NCBI GenBank assembly: GCA_024449915.1
Contig: JAMZAV010001043.1
Coordinates: 62,001-126,000 of the forward strand
Direction of reading: 5' to 3'
DNA from: Sweltsa coloradensis
Taxonomy: Eukaryota > Arthropoda > Insecta > Plecoptera > Chloroperlidae
Length of the DNA stretch: 64,000 nt
How positions within the stretch are numbered: the stretch's first letter is position 1; every line of letters starts with the position of its first letter. The notes below the pieces were generated by a model. That model saw only the letters and a program-made list of their open reading frames with translations, did not search any database and was not told where the DNA came from. The translations under genes were made by a program, and so were the position numbers. Positions 1 through 11,280 of the stretch are shown in pieces.

Positions 1-164
1 AACATAAGTCCTGGAGTAAGAACATCATAAATAGTCTTTTGAGAAGACCAAAAGTTTTTTTGAACATGTTTTCGTCATGCATACTCCCAATATTGAGGCT
101 TTTTTAACGCATTGTTTTGGATCGTTGTATAAAAAAAGTATACGAGTTGGATGGCTGATATTTT

Positions 165-375
165 TACTATAATTTTTACTAACCCGTGACTAGGATATGT
201 GATATTTTGAAATGTATATATTAATTAAATATCTTGCATTGAATTTTTGTATTTTCCGGTAAAAATACCCCCTCAGCGTACTGGAAAACGTAACAAATCA
301 ATGTAAGCAAGACATTAAAGATACACATTTCAAAATATCACATGTCTTAGTCACGGGTAAGTGAAAAATAGACAT
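165..375. mobile_element. Palindromic (foldback/MITE-like) element FB1
   Basis: The two halves (about 165-260 and 279-375) are imperfect inverted copies around a centre of about 20 bases. The outer parts match best: CCCGTGACTA at 183-192 faces TTAGTCACGGG at 348-358, and both continue into GTGATATTTTGAAATGT and its complement. The inner parts align with small gaps down to TTTTCCGG and CTGGAAAA. There is no reading frame. The structure fits a non-autonomous foldback element or a MITE that is nearly all inverted repeat. No clear target duplication was found, so the superfamily is unknown. Confidence 0.75.
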
Positions 376-503
376 GGACGAAAATAATGTTCAAAAATAG
401 TTTTGGTCTTATCAATTTATGTTGTTATTACTCATAAACTACTGATTTATAGTTACGAATAACGTCTGAAGTAAACCTTCGAAAAAACTTTCAGTCATGA
501 TTG

Positions 504-590
504 CCGGTGGCAGGATTAGTTCCGCTGATCCCACAATACTATAGTCTCGCGCGTTACGCATGAGCTGCTTCTGTCGCCGATAGCATGGAC
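504..590 (-). mobile_element. tRNA-derived SINE fragment, family S2
   Basis: Read on the minus strand, this segment has the layout of a tRNA 3' half: a GCGCGAGACT anticodon-side block followed by a degenerate B box. The same block recurs at 13591-13665 and 46641-46715. All three copies lie on the minus strand and share AGTCTCGCGC (or AGTCTCGTGC) in the plus sequence. A tRNA-derived SINE is the simplest reading. The A box and tail cannot be delimited in this copy. Confidence 0.5.
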
Positions 591-1667
591 GCCTATTCTA
601 TGCCAAATAACTTTCAAAATTATCATCAATCACTATAATAACTAATTTAGTCATGATTGCAACATTTTATTTTGTGCATTTCCTCATTTTTTAATTTTAA
701 GATCTAAGCAAAAATCGTACTCGGCTACGGAAGGCAGAAACGAAATAATGACTATTCAGTATTCACTAAACCTTCTTCTATGGCACTTGAAGATAACTAA
801 CAACTCGATCAATTGGGTTTGACATCCGGTAGGGTGTGTCACAAGAACAAAGACCAAGCATTCATAGGGCTCTGAACACCATCCCATCCCATCTGGCCAG
901 CTATCACTTGCCTTATCGCCACCAGTACCACCATTGGGTCATGGAATTATTAATCTTTACTTGGCGCATTTCGAATACAACACGATCTGGCTCAGAGCCA
1001 AAAACCAAGAATAACAAAACATAATATTTTTCTTTATGGGCGTGGAAAAAAACATGAACATTTTCTTATCCGTGATGCTGTATGGTTTGGCTTTGTGTGG
1101 ATGGTTTGTTAGTTCTTCCTTGGCCCTAGAGTGTGTATGTGTGCGATAAATCTAAATATTTTCATGACAGACACAATTTTATATCCAGATCTCCTAACAC
1201 CCACCATTTCATTATCACTCGTTACGCTGACATCAACAGTGATCCACATGCATGCATAGAACAGTAAGCGTTGCAGGTTAGATACCATTGATTGATTACA
1301 GAAATGACGATAAACACTCGCTCCTAAAGTGCTTATTATCATCTAGTCGGTGGTCCCAGATATGTAATTGCCCCCCCCCCCCCCTCCTTTAGTCTTCTAC
1401 CAAGGGCACTAACAAAGCTCATGCAGTCTCTCCGTTCACATGATAATCTCGCCAAGCTGTCTGATTGGTAAACTCACCAAAACAAATGTAAAAGAGGGAA
1501 TCCTTTATTAGGTTTTTCATTTCAAGAATAATTATTTTTTAAATTCTGTTTCAACCGTTCCATAAGTTTTTTGAAAATAAAGCTAATGAAGGGAATTGAA
1601 GATTGATGTATTACACTCGTAGTCGTACACAAAGCAAAATTTGAACGAAAAACCTACACGTTGTACA
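591..1667. other. No gene recognised; unique AT-rich DNA with one poly-C tract
   Basis: No recognisable coding, RNA gene or repeat family was found here. The open frames are short (under 80 codons) and of random composition. A 14-base run of C lies at 1371-1384. Confidence 0.5.
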
Positions 1668-2444
1668 CTAGGAAAACGCTAAAGTCCCGCCGCGTTGATG
1701 GATGAGCTTCTTAAAGGTTTTAGTTTGCGTGGGATATCTTTACTTTTGCAAGTGCTTTGTGTTGCTGCCTACGCATTGTAGGTGAATGTTGTCAAGTTTC
1801 TTTTGTTTCTTGTCAATTGGTATTATTTACCGTAAAAAACTTGTATTAAAAGCTTTATTTCTATGGATTCTGGCTAAATTTTTCCACTTTTTCTTTTTTA
1901 AAAGGTACTACATAACCATAACCTTAATGTCCATGTATAATATGAACGTTGTAGCCCCACCCGTTTGGTCAGAATTGGCCCAAATGGCACGAAAATATCG
2001 CACAAAAAGTCAAAAAACGTATATTAAAAGCTTTATTTCTCTCGATTCTGGTTAACTTTTTCAACTTTTTCTTTCAGAAAGCAATACATCACCATTACCT
2101 TAATGTCCATGTGAAATATGAACGTTGTAGCCCCACCCGTTTGGTCAGAATCGGCCCAAATGTCACGAAAATATCGCACTAAAAATCGAAAAAAAAATCG
2201 TAAAAGTACGATATTCATGAGAAATATTTCTTCGATTGTACCCAAAAAAAGTGGCAAGTCTAAGTTCAGAGAAAACGAAGGTCGTGTCAAATTTTCATCA
2301 AGATCGCATATGCCGTTTGCCCGGTAGAGAGCGAACAAACAGACGGAAAAACAAAAAAAAACAAAACAAAAAAAAACAAAAAAACAACGGAGCTAAATTT
2401 TTTGGGGGGTCGGTGAAATTGAAGTCTTCGCTTCGCTCATCCAA
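1668..2444 (-). mobile_element. Helentron-like non-autonomous element, subfamily A copy 1
   Basis: In element orientation (minus strand) it begins TTGGATGAGCG. It ends with the inverse of that motif (GCTCATCC), then an AACGC...GCGTT stem-loop, then TTCCTAG. This is the layout of Helentron/HINE elements: a 5' subterminal inverted repeat whose partner sits just upstream of a 3' hairpin, with a CTAG (CTRR) terminus. Inside are two tandem monomers of roughly 180-190 bp, each containing the block AACGTTGTAGCCCCACCC, plus a poly-purine region. There is no protein. Other copies are at 28221, 54722 and 58100. The Helentron assignment is inferred from the ends only, because no Rep/helicase partner is present. 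Confidence 0.7.
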
Positions 2445-2663
2445 TAATCATAAATTCGATTTGTTGAAATGAAAAAGTCTGTTAATTTGACATCTCGTCT
2501 CGGCGAGATTAAAGATATAATTATGATAACAAAAGAGTGCTCGAGCTTTGTTCAGTTGGTACGTGGCTCTGGCCACAGAAGAGTTCAGCAATAATTGTGG
2601 TTGAAATTTGCCTATGGCAAATGCTGGGATTGAGCCCTACAAAACAGTCCTTGGACCCAAAAA

Positions 2664-3045
2664 CTAGATCTGGGCTATGACTATGACATATCATTCAAAT
2701 AAAATATCGATATCACTCGAAAATATCGATATCCATAATGTATCAAAATTTTAATATTTGTGCAAAATCGTAAAAAAAAAATGTCTGAAAAGAGTAGACC
2801 TGCTATTAAATGTGTGTCGAAAAAAGTTTGAAATGGTATCGCTAAAATTTCGTAACGATTTTTACGTTCTCACACTCTTGTTTGTGACCCGGCACCTCCA
2901 CCATGTGCAAAAGTCAGATTGAATCAATATAGGCTACACAGCACCTCCACTTTGATGATTTGAAAATTTCGATATTTCGATATCGTAAATATTCCCACAT
3001 CGATATCGTACCGAAATATCGATATCCTCATGCCCAGCCCTAACA
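2664..3045. mobile_element. hAT-like TIR element D, short form
   Basis: The right end reads as TTAGGGCTGGGCAT on the minus strand, followed by repeated ATATCGATATC motifs. The left end has CTGGGCTATGACTATG and also leads into ATATCGATATC. GGGCTGGGC followed by ATCGATA-type sequence is typical of hAT-superfamily termini. The interior contains CCTGCTATTAAA and GTGACCCGGCACCTCCACC. Both are shared with the much longer copy at 21545-23066, where the second motif is amplified. No transposase and no convincing target duplication were seen. Confidence 0.6.
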
Positions 3046-4986
3046 AATACTATAATATACTCACATACCCAATTATTGTCTCCTGAAGTTATCCCTGCGC
3101 ATGAAAGATTGACTCCTATGAAAACATTTTATGTCATCGCACACAGTATTTGTAATAATCATTTCGAAACGCATAATATACTTTTCTTTTTTATACTGCA
3201 AACGCGAGTTATGGTTATTTAGCTGTACAGCCATAAATTTCGATAGTACTTTTGCAACATACATAAAAAACCTGTTTTGACCATTGAGAGACGAGAAATA
3301 CTGAAACACATAGCCAACTGTGAAATATGAATACAATGACCCTACTGACTACCGTGTTTGCTTGTTGTTTGATATTTTATCAACAGTACCTGTACAGTGA
3401 ACCACAACGACAGTGAATGAATGAAATATTAAAAATAATACCTGTAAGATTGTATGAAACTAGAAGTTGTCCCAAAAATAATTGCAAGTGAAATGAAATA
3501 AACATATGTATGTCATCAAATGAATAAGTATGGTTTCTTTTCATCCGGTAAAAATTTGATCAAGAAGCAACAGCAACCTCGAAAATCTCTGCACTGATTG
3601 GTTAAATTTACAAATTATTGATTAATCTATCTTGGTATTTACTTTTAAGTTACAGAAAGGAAATAATAGACGTATTGATACACTACCTCGGCATAATATA
3701 TTATATGAGGGATGAGGTTCGTCTTCAAAACCCAAATTTGGGAAAGTAGCAAACAACTCATGTTGAAATACTTTGGGTTTCAGTAACAAGTAAAAAGAAG
3801 TGTCAACTATCAGCATGAGTAAACTTTTTTTCAATTGTGGCTGACAAAGCTATAATATTATAGCTTATACCTACTGGGAAACTAACATACGTCACATTGG
3901 CTTTCTTTCAGTCTTTCAGTTTCTGTCGCTGCGGACACAAAGTGATTTTCTCAATATATAACGATATTCAAAGGCCTCCTCTGTTTCATTTCATTGCTCG
4001 CTGTTTTTCTCCTACCCAACAATAACTTTAAATACGTGTTAGTGGTGGAATTAACATACCCATGCTAATGACACTAGACTCTTGGTGGGTTCATCTGTTA
4101 GCTAACACGACTCGACTCGACGCAACGCATATAATATAGTACACTTCTGTACTAGAGAACTGCGCCATTCATTCATTCGTTCAATACAGATATAATATGC
4201 AACACATTCGTACAAATAACTCGTGACTGTGGTGTGCAACGGACGGAAGCGGAAAGTGTAGAGAAGGCATGCCAACTATGACAATATAGCATAGCATAAC
4301 ACACTATACCCCCTCACTATCACACTGTGGTATTTTACAGTTTCTAGATCAACCCTGTGTAAGACGAAGAGAACAATTAAAAATACTCAATCGGCTCTCT
4401 ATGGTCGCGATATAAGTTTTTCCCATCACGGAATGAAAGTTACCAAAAGGTCAATGCTTAAAAAATTTGTTTGGAAGGGTTGATTTTAATTCTCTTTTTG
4501 TATAGTTTGTTTCAATTACCCCCACAATTGCTGCCAACCTCGATGCCAGTGTTTGGGAGATAATACGTTTCCGAAATTTGACGCACTTTTTGTACACAAT
4601 TTTTTATAATCTATTTTTATTTTCAGGAGCAATTTAAGAGGGAATAGTACACAATACTACACATATTTTGACACAGCAAATAGCTGTTCGCTCGCCCACA
4701 AAGAATGCGATGTTTATGAAACTTTACAAAGTTGTCAAGAAAGCATTCAAGGACAGCTCTACAGTCGTTTTGTATGTTTGTCAGCCAGATACAATCCACG
4801 ACAATAGTCTATTTCGGTATTTTTAAGAAAATCCAAAATTGTAAAAATCAATTTATTTTTGTAGAGTGCCACTGTAGAGCCCTACCCCTACAGTTCTACT
4901 TCCTCGACATTTGTGCAAAATTTCAACCAATCCTGATGACAATCAGCCGAACGAACAGAAATTTTCTACAAACTAATGTCCTATTA
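3046..4986. other. No gene recognised; unique AT-rich DNA
   Basis: This stretch of about 1.9 kb has only short open frames (the longest about 107 codons, running into the adjacent repeat). I saw no splice-flanked coding block, RNA gene or dispersed repeat shared with the rest of the window. Confidence 0.45.
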
Positions 4987-5631
4987 CTAGGAAAACGCTT
5001 AAGTCCCGCCGCGTTGATGGATGAGCGTAATTTTTTTTTAACGAAAAAAGCGTAAAATTGCGATTTTTTTAATAGATAATTTTTCGATAACGCTCAAATT
5101 TCACACGAATATATTCATTCATAAAATTAAAGTTCTGTGAAAAAATCATTACAATCGGATAAAGCATGTAGGTTTTATTCGTCGAAGAAATGTTAAAAAT
5201 TGAAAAAAATCGTAAAATTGCGATTATCATGAGAAATGATTTTTCGATTGCGCTCAAATTTCACACGAATATATTAATTCATAAAATTAAGGTTCTGTGA
5301 AAAATCGTTACAATCGGATAAAGCATGTAGATGTTATAAGTCGAAGAATTTTTTTAAAAATCGAAAAAAATCGTAAAATTGCGATTTTCATAAGAAATAA
5401 GTTTCTGATCGATTTTCCCCTCCGTGCAGTACTTCGTCCAGAGATTTCATAGACCTCCATAAAATTTCATCGCAATTGGAGTATTGGTTTAGCCGGAATC
5501 GTGTTCACAGACACACAAAAATACAAAAAAAAAAGAAAGAAAAAAAAAAAAAAAAAACATTCCGGATTTTTTGTCCAGTGTAGTGAAATGGAATCTTCGC
5601 TACGCTCGCTCCGCTCGCTACGCTCATCCAA
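4987..5631 (-). mobile_element. Helentron-like non-autonomous element, subfamily B copy 1
   Basis: It has the same ends as subfamily A: on the minus strand, TTGGATGAGCGTAGCGAGCG at the 5' side, and a GCTCATCC, AACGC...GCGTT, TTCCTAG block at the 3' side. The interior differs. It holds about 2.5 tandem monomers of roughly 157 bp, recognised by GTAAAATTGCGAT and GGATAAAGCATGTAG on the plus strand. A unique flank follows with CATCGCAAT and GGTTTAGCCGGAATCGTG, then a poly-A run. That flank aligns loosely with subfamily A, so the two are diverged relatives. No protein is encoded. Confidence 0.68.
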
Positions 5632-5663
5632 TTATCCTCTTGGTTCTAGCTAGAGCTGTGTGT

Positions 5664-6430
5664 AGAATGTAATGTACTACCAGCTGCTACCAGACTTCTG
5701 ACTGAGTATGTTCGGTGGTAAATAAAGCGCGGTGGATAACCGGCCATGGCGTAACCATGCTTATAAACTCAATGGAATTGTGTTTGATTCTTCTACCCGG
5801 TCCGCTATACTTGACTGAGGGTTTCCTCTGCCACAAGGGCAAGGCAAAGCCTGGGATTCTCGCTCTATACAACATAGAACCATTGGCAGTTGACAAGTCG
5901 GTTCGGTTTCGGTAGTAGAAAGTATGGTTGTTTGAGACTTTTGCAGTTGAAACTACGGTTGTTTGAGACTTTGGCAGTTGAAACTACGGTTGTTTGAGAC
6001 TAGAATGTAATGTACTACCAGACTTCTGACTGAGTATATTCGGTGGTAAATAAAGCGCGGTGGATAACCGGCCATGGCGTAACCATACTTATAAACTCAA
6101 TGGAATTGTGTTTGATTCTTCTACCCGGTCCGCTATACTTGACTGAGGGTTTCCTCTGCCACAAGGGCAAGGCAAAGCCTGGGATTCTCGCTCTATACAA
6201 CATAGAACCATTGGCAGTTGACAAGTCGGTTTGGTTTCGGTAGTAGAAAGTATGGTTGTTTGAGACTTTTGCAGTTGAAACTACGGTTGTTTGATAGTTT
6301 GGCAGTTGAAACTACGGTTGTTTGAGACTTTGACAGGTGAAACCACGGTTGTTTGAGACTTTGGCAGTTAAAACTACGGTTGTTTGAGATTCGGCAGTTG
6401 AATTTTTGGTTGTTTGAAACTTTGATCGGT
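5664..6430. repeat. Local 338-bp tandem duplication with a ~30-bp minisatellite
   Basis: The block starting AGAATGTAATGTACTACCAG at 5664 is repeated from 6002 with only a handful of substitutions and one 10-base deletion. Each copy ends in a minisatellite of about 30 bp, recognised by GCAGTTGAAACTACGGTTG: about 2.5 units at 5921-6001 and about six more degenerate units at 6245-6430. Overlapping frames of 66 and 69 codons exist on both strands in each copy. They are preserved simply because the duplication is recent, and I see no evidence that they are genes. Confidence 0.85.
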
Positions 6431-7253
6431 TGAGAATTTGGGCAGTATAGGCCCTAGAGATTCTTCCGTCTTGTGCATTGCTTGTTGCATTGATTGTTTC
6501 AATTCAACACCAGCTAGAACTGGAAGGGAAGATGCGTAGTGTTGAGCTAGACAGGGCACACCTGTGTCTGGGCTCTGGGGTCCCTGCTGCATATTAACAC
6601 ACTTGGCATACATCACTTTCAGTTTCACCACATTAGCATGACTGTTTCACGTGTGTGCGCACGTCTGTACTGCGGCCTTGGTCTCTCACAAGGGTCTTGC
6701 TTCAACAAGAAGACACATTTTTCATAACTCAAATTTACATAGCGTGTTTTGTTTTTTGTTCCATTCTGCAATATCACAATATTGTCTTGGCTGGTATTTT
6801 ACATAGGGTTAATACTCGCATATATTTCTAAGATCAACAACTCAAAGAGTCTTATAATCAGTTGATTTGCATGAGTCATTCAACGAAGACCTCCCATTAG
6901 GTGATGTAAATTGAGGTGGTTATTTCAAGAATTATTTAAATGCTATTATTGAGAAACAACACTTCGTATGCCATTAGGTTTCGTCACATGCATTACCATT
7001 TCTGAATGAATAGGCAACACCCGTCGTATGTTTTTACTTAACAGTGTAGTCAGGTTACAGGGAGTGTCTTAGTTGAAGAGTTATGTTGTAAGGACGTGAG
7101 TTGGATGGTTAGGGTAGAAAAGTCAAGTAATAAAAAGTAAATCATTATTTTGGATTCGTTCCTGTACAAAACTTATTTTATATTTCAGTACTCAGAGGCT
7201 AAAATTTGACAAGAATAGATCGAACCCTGACTACAAGATTATAATATTTTTAG
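6431..7253. other. No gene recognised
   Basis: Unique AT-rich sequence. An 85-codon frame on the minus strand (6374-6631) starts within unique DNA, runs into the minisatellite, and has no recognisable motif. Confidence 0.45.
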
Positions 7254-7621
7254 TTTGTATTCATGGGCGCTGGGAGGGATTTCAGGGAAAATCATAAATT
7301 TAGCACTAGGATAAATATGTTTCATTTTAATTTATTATATACTAACAACCCAAAATCTGATTAAAAGTGGTGAAAATATTTTTTTAAAACACCTTTCGGG
7401 TCTATTTTGGGGTATTCTATTAGTTCACGGACCTTCCTTACACCAGGATAAATGTATTTGAATTTAAGTTTTTCATCCAACACAAATTGAGTTTTTAAGT
7501 ATTGAAAATATTTTTGAAACGCCATGTGGGGCTCATTGGGGGGCTATCGCCCCTGAGATCCAATTACTCCAGAATGTTGCCCCCCTTGGAAAATACCCTG
7601 GTGGCGCCCATATTTGTATTC
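7254..7621. mobile_element. TIR element (hAT-like MITE) with 9-bp target duplication
   Basis: The element body is 7263-7612 (350 bp). It starts ATGGGCGC and ends GCGCCCAT plus one base. The subterminal parts are also inverted: GGGAGGGATTT on the left against AAATACCCTGG on the right. Both sides are flanked by TTTGTATTC (7254-7262 and 7613-7621), a perfect 9-base direct repeat of which 8 bases would be the usual hAT duplication. There is no reading frame of interest inside. The superfamily is inferred from the duplication length and the GGCGCC-type end. Confidence 0.72.
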
Positions 7622-7919
7622 TTTTGTTTTGGTGTCCAATGTCCACTTTGGTGTATACTTTACTTAAATAATTTAACGTTGTAACTTTGGGTTAATTGTT
7701 TCTTAGACAAAAAAAACACGCACCCATTTCTTTCTGTTTTCTAACTAAACAATAAATAAATACACAAATGAAAAATAATTAAATTAATGCAGTAAAATAA
7801 CCAAATATAGAGGAAAAAGAAGGGTATCAAATATATAATTCATATAATATTCAAATACAAATGTATGGTAGTAAAATGGAAAAAAAAATGAGAAAAAGAG
7901 GGATAGGTATCTTTCTAAA

Positions 7920-8664
7920 CTAGGAAAACGCTTAAGTCTCGCCGCGTTGTTGGATGAGCGTAATTGGTGCATTGAGCTGCCATGTGTTATGCGGATTTTC
8001 TGTTGTTCTGTGAAAAAATCATTACTAAGTTGATTGTTTTTTAATTAAATTAAAAAAAAAAATAATTTTTTTTTTTTAATTAATGTAATTTTAAAACAGG
8101 AAAAAACGTAAATTGAAATTTTCATAAGAAATAATTATTCGATTGCGCACAAATTTTACACGAATATATTAATTCATAAAATTAAGATTCTGTGAAAAAA
8201 TCATTATAATCGGATAAAGCATGTAGGTGTTATAAGCCAAGAAATTAAAAAATTCGTAAAATTGCGATTTTCATGAGAAATAATTTTTCGATTACGCTCA
8301 AATTTCACATGAATATATAAATTCATAAAATTAAGGTTCTGTGAAAAAATCATTACAATCGGATGAAGCATGTAGGTGTTATAAGTCGAAGAAATTTTAA
8401 ATAATCGAAAAAAAATCGTAAAATTGCGATTTTTATGAGAAATAATTTTTGATTGCGCTCAAAAACGTGGCAGTTCTTACTTCAGAGATTTCGAAGGCCT
8501 CCATAAAATTTCATCGCAATCGGAGTATCGGTTTAGCCGGAATCGTGTTAACAGACAGACAAAAATACAGAAAAAAAAAAAAAAAAAAACATTCCGGATT
8601 TTTTTCTCCAGTGTAGTGAAATGGAATCTTCGCTTCGCTCGCTACGCTCGCTACGCTCATCCAA
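7920..8664 (-). mobile_element. Helentron-like non-autonomous element, subfamily B copy 2
   Basis: The ends match copy 1 (CTAGGAAAACGC at the left in plus orientation, GCTCATCCAA at the right). About three internal monomers of roughly 157 bp are present. This copy and the one at 38957 share an extra block, GTAATTGGTGCATTGAGCTG, next to the hairpin end that copy 1 lacks. That places the two in one sub-lineage. A long A run precedes the 5' end in element orientation. It is non-coding. Confidence 0.68.
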
Positions 8665-9060
8665 TTATGCCCTTTTCTCGGAAAAAAGTAACAACTGAGT
8701 GGGTGTAGATGAACTTTATATCTCAAATAGTAACAGAAAGAATCGGTATGGATTTCCAAAGCAGAATTATCAATTAATATATGGTATCTAATTGCGTCTC
8801 GACAATTTGCTATTTTTACATAACCATCCACAGTCGCATGAGATAAATAACTGATGTTATGCCCGCTGTTTTGTTTGCCAATTGGTGTCATCTGTGGTAC
8901 GATAATTTGACACACATTTACGTATGGTATTAAATTGTTCGTATACTCGGCACTTAAAGTAGCTATTACAACAATCCTCATGGACATTCCCATTTCCCTG
9001 GCTCCAATCCCATAGAATTACGTAATGAGCTATAAACAACGATAATTACCTACAACGTGA
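8665..9060 (-). other. Unrecognised open frame running into a repeat
   Basis: A minus-strand frame of 160 codons (8511-8993) begins in unique DNA with MGMSMRIVVIATLSAEYTNN and then reads through the 5' end of the subfamily B element, where it becomes a poly-F tract. An overlapping 60-codon frame (8857-9039) lies in another phase. Neither has a domain I recognise. The first hundred or so codons are not low-complexity, so a decayed or partial exon cannot be excluded, but I do not call a gene. Confidence 0.2.
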
Positions 9061-10768
9061 TTATATTGTTTATTTTCGTCTTTTTTCGGATATCCGTTTT
9101 CAATTGTTGATACTGACGAGTGAAAAATATGTCATTAAAATGAAATAGGCTACGGTTACAAGTTCCATGCGAGTGCGACGTCACTATGTATAATGTAAAC
9201 CAAGTTTTTAATGTGTTTTTCACTGTAGAGGTTGTTCACCTCGACATGAATCTAATCCCATTTCAAATAGAGCCAAGTGTTTTCCGTAGCTGATAGCGTT
9301 CCCGTATCTCGCAAACATCCTAATTCTTCGGGCTAAAGATTGTTTGACATAGTCTACTCACTCGTGACTGTGTACATTTAGCCAATTTGATAGCGAACAC
9401 TTGAAGGCTAAAAGAATTTTAGGTGATAGTATAGTTTATAGACATATGAACTTATTTTACGTCGTTTATTCATTGATAATTTACCATTGAAGGTTGTTCA
9501 ATTATGGTGACTAAGGTTGGGATTTAATTTTGTTGAAATATCTACACTTTTGTTCTTTCTTTAAAACGAGATAAATTTGTATTCAAGGTGACTAATAAAC
9601 ACAAAAAATAAAATTACATTTGCTAGAATTGTGTTCGCATAGTAATTTGTAATACTTAATGTCTTGGTTACTTGTTACAAAAAGAACCTTTTTAAACATT
9701 CAATTCTCTGCTCTAGCAAACAACTTACTTGACAAGTCTTTGGATAATTTTGGAAAATTGTTTAATTTAGTATAAGGAGACAGGATTGAAAAAATCGACA
9801 CGAGAAAAAGGCTAGATAAATCGAATATTATTTTGTAAACATTGTATTTATTTATTTTGAAGGACATGTTTTCTGTCATATTTGGACTGGCAATTAAAAC
9901 TAACAGAATGGAAATTTTGGTAAGAAGAGTATAAATAATATGATAGACAATATCGAAAATAGACAAGTCTTGGTTCGCTGGCAAAAAGCATAACTTGTAG
10001 TTGTCGTTTAAAATATTGCCATGACTATAATTATTGCTACAGCGTGTAATCAACACACAAAACGTTATTTTATTTTTCACTTATCTGTAGGGTCTAATGG
10101 TGGTGGTGGTGGTGGTTGTGATGATTTATTTATTATTTTACTAAATCTTATTACGATTTGTGAAGCTACTGTATAACTTATTTGCCCTATTCAGCCTTGT
10201 GCTTGACTTGGCCACAGGCTAATATACTAACGGTCAAACCGATTCTAAGTTATCGACAGTACCCGCTCGAATCCTTTTCATTTGCGGCGCTCGATAAAAA
10301 TATCACATTATTAACAATTATGAAAAACATTATGAAATTGATTCGCGCAGGAAATGCAGACAATTATCATCGGTTTGTGGCTATCTATTAATGGTGACGC
10401 TGACGACGTCACTCACAGCATCTGGTTGTCCGTAGCAGAAATCGACTCCAAACAAACGTTGGCGCCTGCTGTACCCAAATACAGCAATACTTCATATACT
10501 CATAGTTTGAACGTAATAACAAAAAAATGTACCTATGATGTGATTATCAAAATAAGATAAGTTAATCTAGGTTGTAAACGTATTCTAAAATATGCAAACA
10601 TAACCATTCATAAGCATTCAATCATTCACGGTTTCAAGGAATTTTATTCTTCCCTCGTTGTATCAAATCAAAGTCATCGGGAGAAAAATACGCGATTGAG
10701 AAAAGTTTAAATATACCTTCGAGAAACCGCGTAAAATAAAATACTACCGATTGTTTTCTATGGGTACA
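9061..10768. other. No gene recognised; contains a short (TGG)n tract
   Basis: AT-rich unique sequence. The 126-codon minus-strand frame at 9700-10080 is rich in N, K, I, L and S, as expected for chance translation of AT-rich DNA, and shows no motif. A short GGT/TGG microsatellite lies near 10096-10115. Confidence 0.45.
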
Positions 10769-11280
10769 TTCCGAAAGCTGTTGAATATGCTTTGGTGCTG
10801 GCATTCTCCAGCATCTGTAAGCACGATATACTTTCGGAACACGTCGAGCATGAGTATGGCTGTTTCGGGGAGGCGCGCATGCGCGTTGCCACAGGTGCTG
10901 CAAATATATTTTACGCAATTTTTAGGTAAGTCCGTCATATAAGGAATTTAAGTTATTAAGTAAGTGTAAGTGACTTACCATTGTTTATTCAAGCGGTTCT
11001 CAGGTAAAACAACTATTACGCAAGTTTTTTTGGGGTTTTGTCACGTCAAAGAACGATACATAACAATTTAACTAGGTGATCCGCCATTTTTGATTTTAAA
11101 ATACCGCCAATTCTCCCATATGCTGGGAATGCTCAAGTTAAAACCTCGAGCATATTGAGTATGCTGAATATGCTCACAAACCATGTTACGGAACGCCAAG
11201 CATAGCATATTCAACAGCTTTCGGAATGGGTCAAGCACGCAAATAGCATATTGAACAACTTACGGAACGCAGCCAATATG
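10769..11280. repeat. Cluster of inverted motifs, possible ends of a TIR element
   Basis: A perfect 24-base inverted pair lies at 10769-10792 and 11208-11231; its core is CCGAAAGCTGTTGAATATGC and its complement. Around each arm are further partial copies of the same words in both directions: TTCGGAACA, TTACGGAACG, AGCATATT and GCATATTGAAC. Such subterminal repetition resembles clustered transposase-binding sites near the ends of some DNA transposons. No target duplication or reading frame was found, so the boundaries are approximate. Confidence 0.5.

Noticed and set aside
5715..6243. Paired 66- and 69-codon frames conserved in two copies on both strands
   Set aside because: The conservation is explained by a recent local duplication. 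Differences are not biased to silent positions as far as can be seen, and the frames are on both strands.
9700..10080. 126-codon minus-strand frame
   Set aside because: The composition is that of AT-rich chance translation (N, K, I, L, S) with no motif.
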